Assembly (NCBI GenBank): GCA_947586055.1
Contig: CANPXL010000009.1
Location: forward strand, 1 to 64,000
Source: an uncultured Acetatifactor sp.
GTDB taxonomy: Bacteria; Bacillota; Clostridia; Lachnospirales; Lachnospiraceae
Length of the DNA: 64,000 nucleotides
Direction of reading: 5' to 3'
Part shown: positions 19,577-28,023 of the stretch, one piece after another
Layout: every line of letters begins with the position of its first letter
Position numbering within the stretch: position 1 is the stretch's first letter
The notes under the pieces: generated by a model
The model's database searches: none
Seen by the model: the letters and a program-made list of their open reading frames with translations, nothing else
What the model was told of the DNA's origin: nothing
Program-made: the position numbers and the translations under genes

Positions 19577-19599
19577 AATTCCTCCTGTCCGCGCTCTTT

Positions 19600-20787
19600 T
19601 CATTGATCCTCTCTTTTCCGGGATCCCTTTTTTCCTTTTTCCCCGCGCGCCTTTCTATTTTCCGTCCGATCCTTCTTTTCCAATCCGTGCGCCGTCCGCT
19701 CCGCTTTTGTCAGTTTCCGCTCCGCGCGGCCTTCCCGGCGTTTCGCATACCGCTTTTCGCCCAGCCGCTCCAGCCTGTCTTTCAGCTTCCGCAGCTTTTC
19801 CTTTACCGTCCACCCTTTATGGCGCCACCAGCTGATAAACAGTCCCAGCGCCACCGCCAGAGCAAACGTCAAAAACAAAAGTTCCAAAAAAGTCAGGAGT
19901 GTCAAAACATCTCCGTATCCTCTGGCAATGTTCTCCCAGTAGGGATAGATGATGGCCTTGCCGTTCATGGACCGGAGCCCGAACTGTCCCAGCAGCTTCA
20001 GTCTGGAGAGCAGGGAAAAGCGGGTGGTATTTTCCAGAATTTCCGTGGTGTTCGGATCGCTTCCGAAATTATCCCGCACGACGCTCTCCGCAAAGCCGGA
20101 CACGGGATCCGGCATGACGATCTCATAATGGTTGAGCCCGTTGTTCTGTCCAAGTTCCGACAGGGTCTTATAGGAGACAAAGATCAGCGTCCCATCCAGT
20201 CCCGCCGCCTCCGCAAACCTTCCCTCGGGCCGTTCTATCACCCCCGTCACAATATGCGGCACATTCCCGATATAAACCGTCATCCCGGCCACATTGTCCG
20301 AGCCGAAGAGCTGCCACGCCACATCCCTGTCGATCACACAGTAATCCTGCATCAGGTCGTTTCCGGAAAAATATCCCCCTGATACAAGTTTTACCGGATG
20401 AAACAGAAAAAAATCACCGCCGATGCCAATGGCCTTTGTACTGACTGTACTTCTGTCGTTTGAAATCATCACGGACCCGTCCGCGCTGTAGGCGTCCACC
20501 CAGAGCCGTGCCCCGGGATTTTCGGACTCCTGGACTACGGACGCCTCCGCCAGCTTGCTGTCTACGGAATGCTCAAAGGTCTCGATCTCTTCCTCCGATA
20601 TCTGGGAATCGACGGAGAAGAAACAGCTCACCTGAGCGACGCCTCCGTCCTTGCTCCACCGCGCTGCCATCTGCTGGTCGTCCAGGGAACCGCCGATATG
20701 GCGGATAATCAGAAGCAGGATCAGGAAGACGCCGAAGGATACGGCTCCGCTTATCGCCAATACACGTTTTTTCATCGTTTTCCTCAT
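19600..20787 (-). CDS. Reduced FtsX/MacB-like membrane protein with basic cytoplasmic tail
   Basis: A 395-residue protein. An N-terminal helix at about residues 9-28 is followed by an extracellular domain of about 260 residues with the look of a MacB periplasmic core (GGDFFLFHPVKLVSGGYF, CVIDRDVAWQLFGSDNVAG). A single second helix at about 297-322 leads to a tail of about 70 residues that is about half Lys and Arg. Canonical MacB/FtsX permeases have four helices and partner with an ATPase; here two are missing and no ATPase is encoded nearby. The start is uncertain between 20787 and 20775. It follows an HlyD-like adaptor gene, the usual partner of MacB. Confidence 0.75.
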   Translation of the reverse strand: MRKTMKKRVLAISGAVSFGVFLILLLIIRHIGGSLDDQQMAARWSKDGGVAQVSCFFSVDSQISEEEIETFEHSVDSKLAEASVVQESENPGARLWVDAYSADGSVMISNDRSTVSTKAIGIGGDFFLFHPVKLVSGGYFSGNDLMQDYCVIDRDVAWQLFGSDNVAGMTVYIGNVPHIVTGVIERPEGRFAEAAGLDGTLIFVSYKTLSELGQNNGLNHYEIVMPDPVSGFAESVVRDNFGSDPNTTEILENTTRFSLLSRLKLLGQFGLRSMNGKAIIYPYWENIARGYGDVLTLLTFLELLFLTFALAVALGLFISWWRHKGWTVKEKLRKLKDRLERLGEKRYAKRREGRAERKLTKAERTAHGLEKKDRTENRKARGEKGKKGSRKREDQ

Positions 20788-20798
20788 TTCCGCCCCGC

Positions 20799-22526
20799 TT
20801 AATTATCCGCCAGTCTCACCAGCTGGCCGGCTTCCACCGGCTGGGTGGAGGTGGTGATGACATACTCATATCCGTAAAGAGCGGCGCTGATCGCGGACTG
20901 GGTATCGTCGCTGGCAAGTATCTCCACATCCACGCGGCTTGCGCTGTAGCGGTTGCCAAGAGGCGTGGAGCGGGATTCCACAATCAGAATGAATTTCCCG
21001 TTGTTGTCCTCCCGGATCGCGCTGTTCGGCACGATCAGGTCAAAATTCGCACTCTGCTGGCCCACGGACAGGCTTAATGTCTGTCCCGCCATCACCGCTC
21101 CGCTCACATCGAACGTAAGCAGCTTGTTCTGGCCGGGGCTGTTGGGATCCGGCTTGACGCTTGCCAGCACAACATCCACGTCGTCGTACCGCCAGGAGTT
21201 CACCAGTTCCGCCCTGTCTCCGGGATTCACCTTTCTCGCCTGCTCGTTGGTGACGGAAAAGCTCAGCGTGTACCCTTTTCCTTCCGGCTGCATCACCACC
21301 AGCGGAGTATCCGGCGTGGTGGTATTTCCGGCCACAATATTTACGGCCGTGACCGTTCCGGCGATATCCGCGGTAACGGTGGTTCCTGTAGCTTCCGCCG
21401 TCAGTCTGTCCACCTCGGCCTGCGCTTCGTCCACAACCTTCTGGGCCGCGTCCACATCCCGCTGAGCCACGGCAATTCCCTTCTCAAAGCCGTCCAGATT
21501 TAATTTATTGGAAACCACGGAGAGCAGATCGTCCAGCTGCTTCTGAGCGGCCGCAAGGTCGTTTTCCACGCCGTGCTTTTCCACCTCCAGCGAAGCTCTT
21601 ATCGCCTCCAGGTTCGCCTTCGTCTGGCTGCCCTCCCGGCCCGCCTGATTTGCCACCGCATTGTTGTAATCCGCCTGCGCGCTGTTTTTTGCCGCCAGAG
21701 CATTGTCACGGTTTGTTTTTGCCGTGTTGTAAGCTTCCTGCGCTTTCTTTATCTTCTCGTCCGCCGCGGCAGACGCAGATGCGTTTCCGTTGGAAACCGC
21801 CGTTTCCTTCTCTTTTCTGGCGGCTTCCAGCGTTTTCCCGGCATTGATGAAAGCGTTGTCTGCGGCTGTGAAACTATTGTTGGCAGTCTCCAGCGCTTTC
21901 TGGGCTGCCGGCACCCTGTCCTGCGCCGCAGTGTCGAGACCGCCCTCCAGCGCAAGCTGTGCGTCCACATCCGCGATCTGTTTCTCCAGATCCGCGACTT
22001 TATCCTCCAGCGGGATCACCACATTCTGGGCGTCGGTGATCTGCTGCCTGTAAGCGTTTACGGATACGTTCCCGTTGGCAGCCTGAATGTCCTCCGCGCT
22101 GATCTCTCCCGTAAGGATCGCCGCATAATAAGCGTCTCTTGCGTCTCTGACGCCCTCCTGCGCCGTCACGACGCCTTCCTGCGCCGCCTCCAGATTTTTC
22201 TGGGCGGCCTTCAGCTCTTCGCTCTCCTTTTCCTCCAGATAGAGAAGAACATCCCCCTTCTGCACCTCGTCGCCCACCTTCACGGCAACGCTCTCAACCT
22301 TTCTGGACTCCTTAATCCCTACTTCATAGGGATCTCCGCTCTCTATCACCCCGGTGCCCCTTATCTTTGCCGTGATGGAACCGGATGTGACATACTGGGT
22401 CGCGACTTCCGGAAGCGAGTAGTTCATGATGGTGTTGGAGAAGAATGTCAGCACCAGCATCACCGAAAGAAAGATGATGGCCGCCGTCTTAATCCACTCC
22501 CGTTTTTTGTTGCCTTTCTCATTCAT
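20799..22526 (-). CDS. HlyD/MacA-like adaptor protein
   Basis: A 575-residue membrane-anchored adaptor. One helix at about residues 13-33 is followed by the first half of a biotinyl-lipoyl domain (VAVKVGDEVQKGDVLLYLEE), a long Ala/Glu/Lys-rich coiled coil from about 95 to 370, the second lipoyl half (ADIAGTVTAVNIVAGN) and beta-barrel segments to the C-terminus. In Gram-positive bacteria such proteins act with MacB-type exporters. The coiled coil is longer than in typical Firmicutes members. The gene starts 65 bases after a sugar-type permease gene and is followed by the FtsX-like gene. Confidence 0.85.
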   Translation of the reverse strand: MNEKGNKKREWIKTAAIIFLSVMLVLTFFSNTIMNYSLPEVATQYVTSGSITAKIRGTGVIESGDPYEVGIKESRKVESVAVKVGDEVQKGDVLLYLEEKESEELKAAQKNLEAAQEGVVTAQEGVRDARDAYYAAILTGEISAEDIQAANGNVSVNAYRQQITDAQNVVIPLEDKVADLEKQIADVDAQLALEGGLDTAAQDRVPAAQKALETANNSFTAADNAFINAGKTLEAARKEKETAVSNGNASASAAADEKIKKAQEAYNTAKTNRDNALAAKNSAQADYNNAVANQAGREGSQTKANLEAIRASLEVEKHGVENDLAAAQKQLDDLLSVVSNKLNLDGFEKGIAVAQRDVDAAQKVVDEAQAEVDRLTAEATGTTVTADIAGTVTAVNIVAGNTTTPDTPLVVMQPEGKGYTLSFSVTNEQARKVNPGDRAELVNSWRYDDVDVVLASVKPDPNSPGQNKLLTFDVSGAVMAGQTLSLSVGQQSANFDLIVPNSAIREDNNGKFILIVESRSTPLGNRYSASRVDVEILASDDTQSAISAALYGYEYVITTSTQPVEAGQLVRLADN

Positions 22527-22591
22527 TGTAGTCTCTCCTTACGATAGTTATATTTCTGTTTTGCCTGAATTTTCTTCACTTCGTAACGCCG

Positions 22592-23545
22592 CTATCCCTT
22601 GATGCCGCCCTGATAGGTAATGCCGTCCACCAGATATTCCTCCCCGTAGAGAAAGATCAGCAGACAGGGCACCATATAGATCGTTGCCACGGCAAAGGCA
22701 AGACCGATCTCCCCCGCGTTGATCTTGCTTAAGAACACGGACAGCGGATGGGTCTCCGCATCGGACAGAAGGATCAGGGGCTGCTCCACCATGTTCCAGT
22801 AATCGATGAATACCAGAATGGCCGCGGAACAGATCGCCCCCCTGCACAGCGGCAGACAGATCTTCCGATAGATCTGCCACTCTCCCGCTCCGTCGATCTG
22901 GGCCGCTTCCAGAACCGACGTGGGAATCCTGCGCATGAACTTTGTGAGCAGATAGACCGCAAAGGGCGAAAAGATACCGGGCAGCCAGATGGACCAGTAC
23001 GTGTCCAGTATGTTCATCCAGTCGCTCACAAGGTAGTTCGGCACAAGCGTCACCTGATAGGGCATCAGCATCAGGATAATGTAGGCGAAGAAAATGATCT
23101 GTCGGATCCTTCCCTGATACCTTGCGAACCCGTAGGAAGCCAGCGTCGCCGTGATAAGCTGAAATACCACGATAGGCCCCACAAGGATGACGGAATTCCA
23201 AAACTTCAGAAGATATTCCGGACTCTTAAAGAGAACCGTGATATACTGGCTGAAGGACACCATATCCGGTATAAATTTCAGGTTCACCTTCTCGGAGATA
23301 TACACCTTGCCGCCTGTGGCGTTGGTAGCGAACACGGAACCGTAGTTCGAGGATATTTCCGAGGACGCCATGAAGGAATTTGTAATCGTCAGCACAATTG
23401 GCATCAGAAACAGAATGGCAAAGGCGGCGGCGATCACAGTGGCAATTGCGATCTTTGCAACGCTCCATCTTTTTCTCCGTCTGGCGCTGTTCTGGATCTG
23501 TTTTCTCTCCCTGCTCTCCGGAACGGGCTTTTTTTCTCTTCTCAT
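22592..23545 (-). CDS. Sugar-type ABC transporter permease (MalG-like)
   Basis: A 317-residue inner-membrane permease with six helices and the ABC coupling motif EAAQIDGAGEWQIYRKICLP, which contacts the ATPase. It is the MalG/UgpE-type half of a heterodimeric carbohydrate importer. The ATG at 23545 overlaps the stop of the previous permease (ATGA) and has GGAGGG just before it. A basic N-terminal segment of about 30 residues precedes TM1. No ATPase gene is in the locus, so a shared MsmX-type ATPase encoded elsewhere is the likely partner, as is known for many Firmicutes sugar importers. Confidence 0.92.
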   Translation of the reverse strand: MRREKKPVPESRERKQIQNSARRRKRWSVAKIAIATVIAAAFAILFLMPIVLTITNSFMASSEISSNYGSVFATNATGGKVYISEKVNLKFIPDMVSFSQYITVLFKSPEYLLKFWNSVILVGPIVVFQLITATLASYGFARYQGRIRQIIFFAYIILMLMPYQVTLVPNYLVSDWMNILDTYWSIWLPGIFSPFAVYLLTKFMRRIPTSVLEAAQIDGAGEWQIYRKICLPLCRGAICSAAILVFIDYWNMVEQPLILLSDAETHPLSVFLSKINAGEIGLAFAVATIYMVPCLLIFLYGEEYLVDGITYQGGIKG

Positions 23546-24504
23546 CCCTCCACATCCTTTCCGAAGCGGTTTTCCGCCAGAAACAGCAGTCCGATGATCA
23601 CGATCATCACCAGACACATCAGCACCGCGGCCGCCGACAGGGCCTGATAGTCGATGGATTTGAATTTATTGTTCATAAAATGCTGCAGCATATAGATGGT
23701 ATCGTAGGGGTAATCGCCCGTGAGCAGATACACTTCCCGGAACACCTTAAAGGAATTGATCAGGGACATGATGGTCACGAACAAAAGGGTGGACGACAGA
23801 TAGCGTATTTTGATGTAAAAGAAGGTCTGCAGCGGCGTTGCGCTCTCCAGTCTCGCCACCTCGAGGATATCTTTGGGAATGCTGGCGAGAGCCGCCATGA
23901 ACAGGATCATGTTGTATCCCAGATTTTTCCAGAGGAAGAGGATCACCACCACGACCTGAGAGTACTCGGACTTCAGCCAGTCGATCTTATCTGCGCCGAA
24001 CACAGCCAGGAAATCATTCACCGCTCCGTTATAGTGGAACAGCACCTGCCAGATCAGCACGATGGAAGCGACGGGCACCATCATGGGGCTTAAGAAGAAA
24101 GTCCGGAACTGGCTGCGAAACGGCAGCTTCGCCTCCAAAACAATGGCGAGGATCAGGGACAGCACCACCGCCAGGGGCACCGCCACCGCGGAAAAGACCG
24201 CCGTGTTCTTTACCGCCCTCATAAAAGCCGCATTGTGTATAATGCTGTCATAATTTTCAAAAAATACGAAATTTCCGCTGATGGGATTATCCACCAGAGA
24301 ATAATAGATCACCACGAGAAACGGCAGGATGAAGAACAGAAGCACTCCCAGGAAGCTGGGGGCGATGAACGCCCCCGAGCTGATCCGGATCTTCCGGGCT
24401 CTTCTGGTCGTTTTCCCGTGTTGTTTTCTTTTCTGTCTGACCTGATTCTCTCCGGCCTGCATTCCCTGCAGTCTCTGCCGCCGCCTTTTCTGCATTGCGT
24501 TCAC
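23542..24504 (-). CDS. Sugar-type ABC transporter permease (MalF-like)
   Basis: A permease of about 320 residues of the MalF/UgpA type with six helices (GAFIAPSFLGVLLFFILPFL as TM1) and a coupling region containing ASIPKDILEVARLESATP. It forms the importer channel with the MalG-like partner, whose start overlaps its stop. The start is uncertain: AGGAG lies four bases before a GTG at 24504, while an ATG three codons later is further than usual from that site. The basic N-terminal tail of about 40 residues is longer than common. It begins shortly after the solute-binding lipoprotein gene. Confidence 0.9.
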   Translation of the reverse strand: MNAMQKRRRQRLQGMQAGENQVRQKRKQHGKTTRRARKIRISSGAFIAPSFLGVLLFFILPFLVVIYYSLVDNPISGNFVFFENYDSIIHNAAFMRAVKNTAVFSAVAVPLAVVLSLILAIVLEAKLPFRSQFRTFFLSPMMVPVASIVLIWQVLFHYNGAVNDFLAVFGADKIDWLKSEYSQVVVVILFLWKNLGYNMILFMAALASIPKDILEVARLESATPLQTFFYIKIRYLSSTLLFVTIMSLINSFKVFREVYLLTGDYPYDTIYMLQHFMNNKFKSIDYQALSAAAVLMCLVMIVIIGLLFLAENRFGKDVEG

Positions 24505-24526
24505 AGCTCTCCTCACCCCACACAGT

Positions 24527-26818
24527 TTATCTGTTTTCGTTCACATACACATTAATGCGGCTCTGGATGATATCCGCCACATCCTCCACGGACTTCTGCC
24601 CCTGGAAGAAAGCCTCCGCTTCCTCGTTGATGATGCTTAAGATTTTCGTATCCCCGCCGGAAACAGGCTTCGCGCCCTCCAGCAGATCTAAAATCATATC
24701 GATCTCTTCCCTGGTGGGGATCCGGTAATAATACTCCCAGTTGCCATAGCCGACGCCATGGCTTCCGCCCTCGGGAATGGGGTCGCCGTTCTCGTCCAGT
24801 ACCAGCTCCCCGTTGGCGTCCCTGATATATTCCACATTCAGTTCGTCTTCCACCATCTGTTCCAGTCTGCTGCGGTTGTTGGGAAAACCGAAATCAGAAT
24901 TTTCCCCTTCGCCGCTTAAGCTGCTTTCGATAAACGCCCACGCGCCGTCCTTCACCTTGGATTTTGACGCGATGGCGTAACAGCCGTTGGCGCTCAGGAC
25001 ACAGCCGTTGTTCCCGTCGGGATTAGGATATCCCACCGCCGTGATATCCTCCCCGAACATCGCGAGATACAGCTGCATTTCATCCAGCTCGTAAATGTAA
25101 GCTGCCGTCAGAAGAACCTTCCCGTCCTGAATCAGCTCCGGCTCGGAAGGAGCGTCCGCATCCCAGGTGATCTCATCCGCATCCGGGAAACGCGCCACAA
25201 ATTCGAGAAGTCTCTGAAACTCCTCCCCGTCAAAACTGCAGGAGCCGGAGTCCCAGTCTATAAAGCTGTCAATGTTGTACTGCAGGCAGGCCGTCAGCAT
25301 CGACTGTCTCGAGCTATTGTAAAGGAGATCCGCATCGGGGTTGGCGTCCGCAAGCGCCATCATCTCCTCCAGCGTCCAGCCGGGCGTATCTCCCACCTTG
25401 GATTTTGCGCCGATCACGGTCTGAAGGCCGACGGTATTGGGAATGGCTGTCAGAACGCCGTCCATGGTATACGCATCCAGCACCCCTTCGATCATATTGC
25501 TCCGGTCCAGCACCTCGCTGCTTTCCAGCATGGGCGAAAGATCCTCAAACACGCCCTTTGCGGCCAGAAGCTCCACGTTAAGGCCGTCCAGCACAATGAT
25601 ATCCGGACAGTTTCCGGAGGTGATGTCATTGTTGAGCCTTGAGATCGCGTCCTCATAGGACGTGTCGGACCAGGAATCGTCCGACATGTAATACCGGATC
25701 TGAACATGGTATGCGTCGCTGCTCTTGTTAAATTTCACGGCAGCATCCTGAAGATCTGCGTTGGAATAAATGGCCCCCAGCACGATCTGCTGCTTCCTGA
25801 CCACCTCGGACGTCTTTTTTCTGGTCAGCAGCACAAGCCCGCTGTCCCCGCTGTTCCAGTCCTCATAAATCGCGGCGACCCGCCCGTCGGAAAGGATCCC
25901 GATCTGGCGGACATAGTTGCCGTTTATGTCGCAGTCAAGCCAGTCAAAGAGCTTTTCCTTCTGCTCCGTCTCCGGGTCATACCGGTAGGCGGATACGGAA
26001 TCAAAAGCCAGAAAGCCCCCGTTTTCGTCCTGTGCGATCGTTCCCGCGCTGTTTCCGGAAGGATACCCCTTGTGCTCCCCGGTCAGGCTCTTTGTCTCAA
26101 AGTCTACCTGGGACAGCGCCGTGTCTCTTCCCTCGTCGCCGTAGCTGGTCACAACCAAATAAACCTTCCCGTCTTTTCCGGCGCCGAATCCGGCGGAATA
26201 GCTCTGCATGCCGGCAAGCTTCACCTCCCCGGCGTGATTTCCCTCCGCGTCAAACAAAAGCACCTGATCGTCCGTGCACAGATAGATCCTCCCCTCACCG
26301 TCCACAGCCATGCCGTTTACGTACGCGTATTCATCGGTGAACAGGGATGTGATATCCTGTCTGAAAACCTGATTTCCCCCAGCGTCATATTTAACCAGCG
26401 CATAGTCCGACCGGCTCGTCTGGGTCGCCTCGTCATAGTTCCATCGCGCCGCGACCGCACAGACACCGCCGTCCTCCGTCACGCACCACTGATTCAGGTT
26501 CTCCCCTTCCTCCAGCGCGAACTTAACTTCCGAGGCGCTGCCGTCCGTCGCGGACCACCGGTGAAGCGAGGTCGTCGCCTTTTCGCCCTCCCAGTCCGAA
26601 GTGTAATAATACAGGTCGTCACCCGCGAGCAGCGTCTCGTACCAGGAAATGTCCTCCGCGTTCTCCGGCTCCACAAACTCCGGTATGTATGTCCACTCCG
26701 GCAGCTTTTCCTCTTCCTTCCCCCCGTTCTTTCCGCAGGAGACAAGGCTTAAGGCAAGCGCCGCGCAGAGCGCGTACAGAGTCATACGCCGTCCCGGTCC
26801 GTTCCGAAAAAAACTCAT
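24527..26818 (-). CDS. Solute-binding lipoprotein with beta-propeller-like N-terminal region
   Basis: A 763-residue lipoprotein (lipobox LVSC, Cys28). Residues 40-335 contain recurring blades such as GMAVDGEGRIYLCTDDQ and GFGAGKDGKVYLVVTSYG, typical of NHL or PQQ-like propellers. From about 343 a sugar-type solute-binding fold follows (QQIVLGAIYSNADLQDAAVK) and runs to a C-terminus very similar to the last gene of the locus (EAFFQGQKSVEDVADIIQSR). It is the first gene of the six-gene unit and is preceded by an extended -10 promoter. The ATG at 26818 is chosen for the signal peptide; GGAAG lies nine bases before it. Confidence 0.87.
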   Translation of the reverse strand: MSFFRNGPGRRMTLYALCAALALSLVSCGKNGGKEEEKLPEWTYIPEFVEPENAEDISWYETLLAGDDLYYYTSDWEGEKATTSLHRWSATDGSASEVKFALEEGENLNQWCVTEDGGVCAVAARWNYDEATQTSRSDYALVKYDAGGNQVFRQDITSLFTDEYAYVNGMAVDGEGRIYLCTDDQVLLFDAEGNHAGEVKLAGMQSYSAGFGAGKDGKVYLVVTSYGDEGRDTALSQVDFETKSLTGEHKGYPSGNSAGTIAQDENGGFLAFDSVSAYRYDPETEQKEKLFDWLDCDINGNYVRQIGILSDGRVAAIYEDWNSGDSGLVLLTRKKTSEVVRKQQIVLGAIYSNADLQDAAVKFNKSSDAYHVQIRYYMSDDSWSDTSYEDAISRLNNDITSGNCPDIIVLDGLNVELLAAKGVFEDLSPMLESSEVLDRSNMIEGVLDAYTMDGVLTAIPNTVGLQTVIGAKSKVGDTPGWTLEEMMALADANPDADLLYNSSRQSMLTACLQYNIDSFIDWDSGSCSFDGEEFQRLLEFVARFPDADEITWDADAPSEPELIQDGKVLLTAAYIYELDEMQLYLAMFGEDITAVGYPNPDGNNGCVLSANGCYAIASKSKVKDGAWAFIESSLSGEGENSDFGFPNNRSRLEQMVEDELNVEYIRDANGELVLDENGDPIPEGGSHGVGYGNWEYYYRIPTREEIDMILDLLEGAKPVSGGDTKILSIINEEAEAFFQGQKSVEDVADIIQSRINVYVNENR

Positions 26819-26851
26819 GGCAAACAACTTCCTTCCTGTCCTTTTTCGTAC

Positions 26852-26862
26852 ATTATAGCATA
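26852..26862 (-). promoter_or_regulatory. Extended -10 promoter of the six-gene transport locus
   Basis: A perfect TATAAT preceded by ATATGC lies about 35 bases before the first lipoprotein gene. No good -35 box is found at 17 bases, so it probably depends on the extended -10 element or an activator. Confidence 0.6.
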
Positions 26863-26880
26863 TATTCCCGGGAACAGAAC

Positions 26881-27765
26881 TTAATTTTTTATGAATATTA
26901 ATCTTTTTCTGTTTTTTCCCTGATTTTTTCCTGATCTAATCCGTTTTTTACCTGATTTACCTGATTTTTCGATCCCGGTTCCGCTCCCGGCGGAAAGTTT
27001 TTTCAGTTCTCTGCTGCGCTTCCGAAAATTCCACAGGCCGCCCAGACGGTTATAGACCCAATAGGACCACATCAGAATACCGTTTCCCTTTCCGAAGCGT
27101 TCTCTGACCGTGTGCAGATAGCGGGTCCCGCCGCAGACGCAGGCCCCGCTTCCCTTTCGTTTCAGAAGGCCGATCAGTTCCGATTCGCAGGTCACTTCCT
27201 CCGAAAAATCCGTAAAGCCCAGACCGATACAGTCTTCCTTATGGGCGTCGCTTCCCCCGAAAGCGGGCAGCCCCAGCCGGTCCGCGATCTCCAGCGCGCG
27301 GCGGTTGCTCTCCGGGGGCTCGCAGGCGTTAAAGCCTTCCAGAAAATCAAATCTGTCCATGACCGACAGACAGTTTCTGTATCTTCCCGTGTTCAGTATG
27401 CCGAGATTTTTTCTCCCGCACGGATGCGCGGGCCCCAGGATCCCGCCGTGCCCGTGTACGATCTCGATCAGACGCCGCACCGACAGTCCCCGAAGCTCCA
27501 GTATGGGAAGCTTCACGCTTTCCGGCAGGATCACAAGGATATGTCCGGCGTCGGCGGTATCGTACTCGATCCCCTTTAAAACCACAAACGGTTTCGTCCC
27601 TTTACCTCCGGATCTTTCCCACGCCCGGTATCCGTCATAAGAATTATGGTCGCTGACCAGCATTCCGTCAAATCCCTTTTCCTTTAACGCCCGGACATAG
27701 TCCTCAACGGATACCTTTCCGTCCAGCGATCCCTCTCTGGTATGACAATGCATATCAAATTTCAT
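26881..27765 (-). CDS. PHP-domain metal-dependent phosphoesterase
   Basis: A 294-residue PHP (polymerase and histidinol phosphatase) protein. Metal ligands are visible in the four classic motifs: DMHCHTREGS, LVSDHNSYDG, GPAHPCG and GGSDAHKED. The family hydrolyses phosphoesters, including 3',5'-bisphosphates and nucleoside phosphates; the substrate here is unknown. The catalytic part ends near residue 250. The last 35 or so residues are Lys, Arg and Gly rich and derive from short AT-rich repeats in the DNA, so they are probably a low-complexity tail. The ATG at 27765 follows AAGGG and begins with the first metal-binding strand. Confidence 0.9.
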   Translation of the reverse strand: MKFDMHCHTREGSLDGKVSVEDYVRALKEKGFDGMLVSDHNSYDGYRAWERSGGKGTKPFVVLKGIEYDTADAGHILVILPESVKLPILELRGLSVRRLIEIVHGHGGILGPAHPCGRKNLGILNTGRYRNCLSVMDRFDFLEGFNACEPPESNRRALEIADRLGLPAFGGSDAHKEDCIGLGFTDFSEEVTCESELIGLLKRKGSGACVCGGTRYLHTVRERFGKGNGILMWSYWVYNRLGGLWNFRKRSRELKKLSAGSGTGIEKSGKSGKKRIRSGKNQGKNRKRLIFIKN

Positions 27766-27916
27766 AGTTACCCTTTTCGGACATTCATACATCCGTATTC
27801 TTACAGATCCGTCCGCGCCTTTTTTGCGGCGCCCCGATGTTGATGCCGGTTAAATGATACCGTAATCTGTTCTTCCCAGACGGCGGTGGAAATATACATG
27901 CGGCTTTTTTATCTTC

Positions 27917-27945
27917 TTTTCATCCGGCAGCGTTTTTGGTATAAT
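27917..27945 (+). promoter_or_regulatory. Probable promoter of the GT-C glycosyltransferase gene
   Basis: A perfect TATAAT is preceded at 17 bases by TTTTCA, about 80 bases before the preferred start. The -35 match is modest. Confidence 0.6.
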
Positions 27946-27958
27946 TCAGAGGAAACCA

Positions 27959-27991
27959 GGCAGCCCTTCGTCCGCAGGCCGAAGGGCTGCC
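27959..27991 (+). promoter_or_regulatory. Stable hairpin in the glycosyltransferase leader
   Basis: A 12-bp perfect stem (GGCAGCCCTTCG with its complement) with an eight-base loop begins about 14 bases after the -10 box and lies about 30 bases before the ribosome site. It has no T run, so it is not an ordinary terminator; it could stabilise the mRNA 5' end or act as part of an attenuator. Confidence 0.6.
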
Positions 27992-28023
27992 AGACAGGAT
28001 TCTGCATGATTCGGAGGTTTTTT

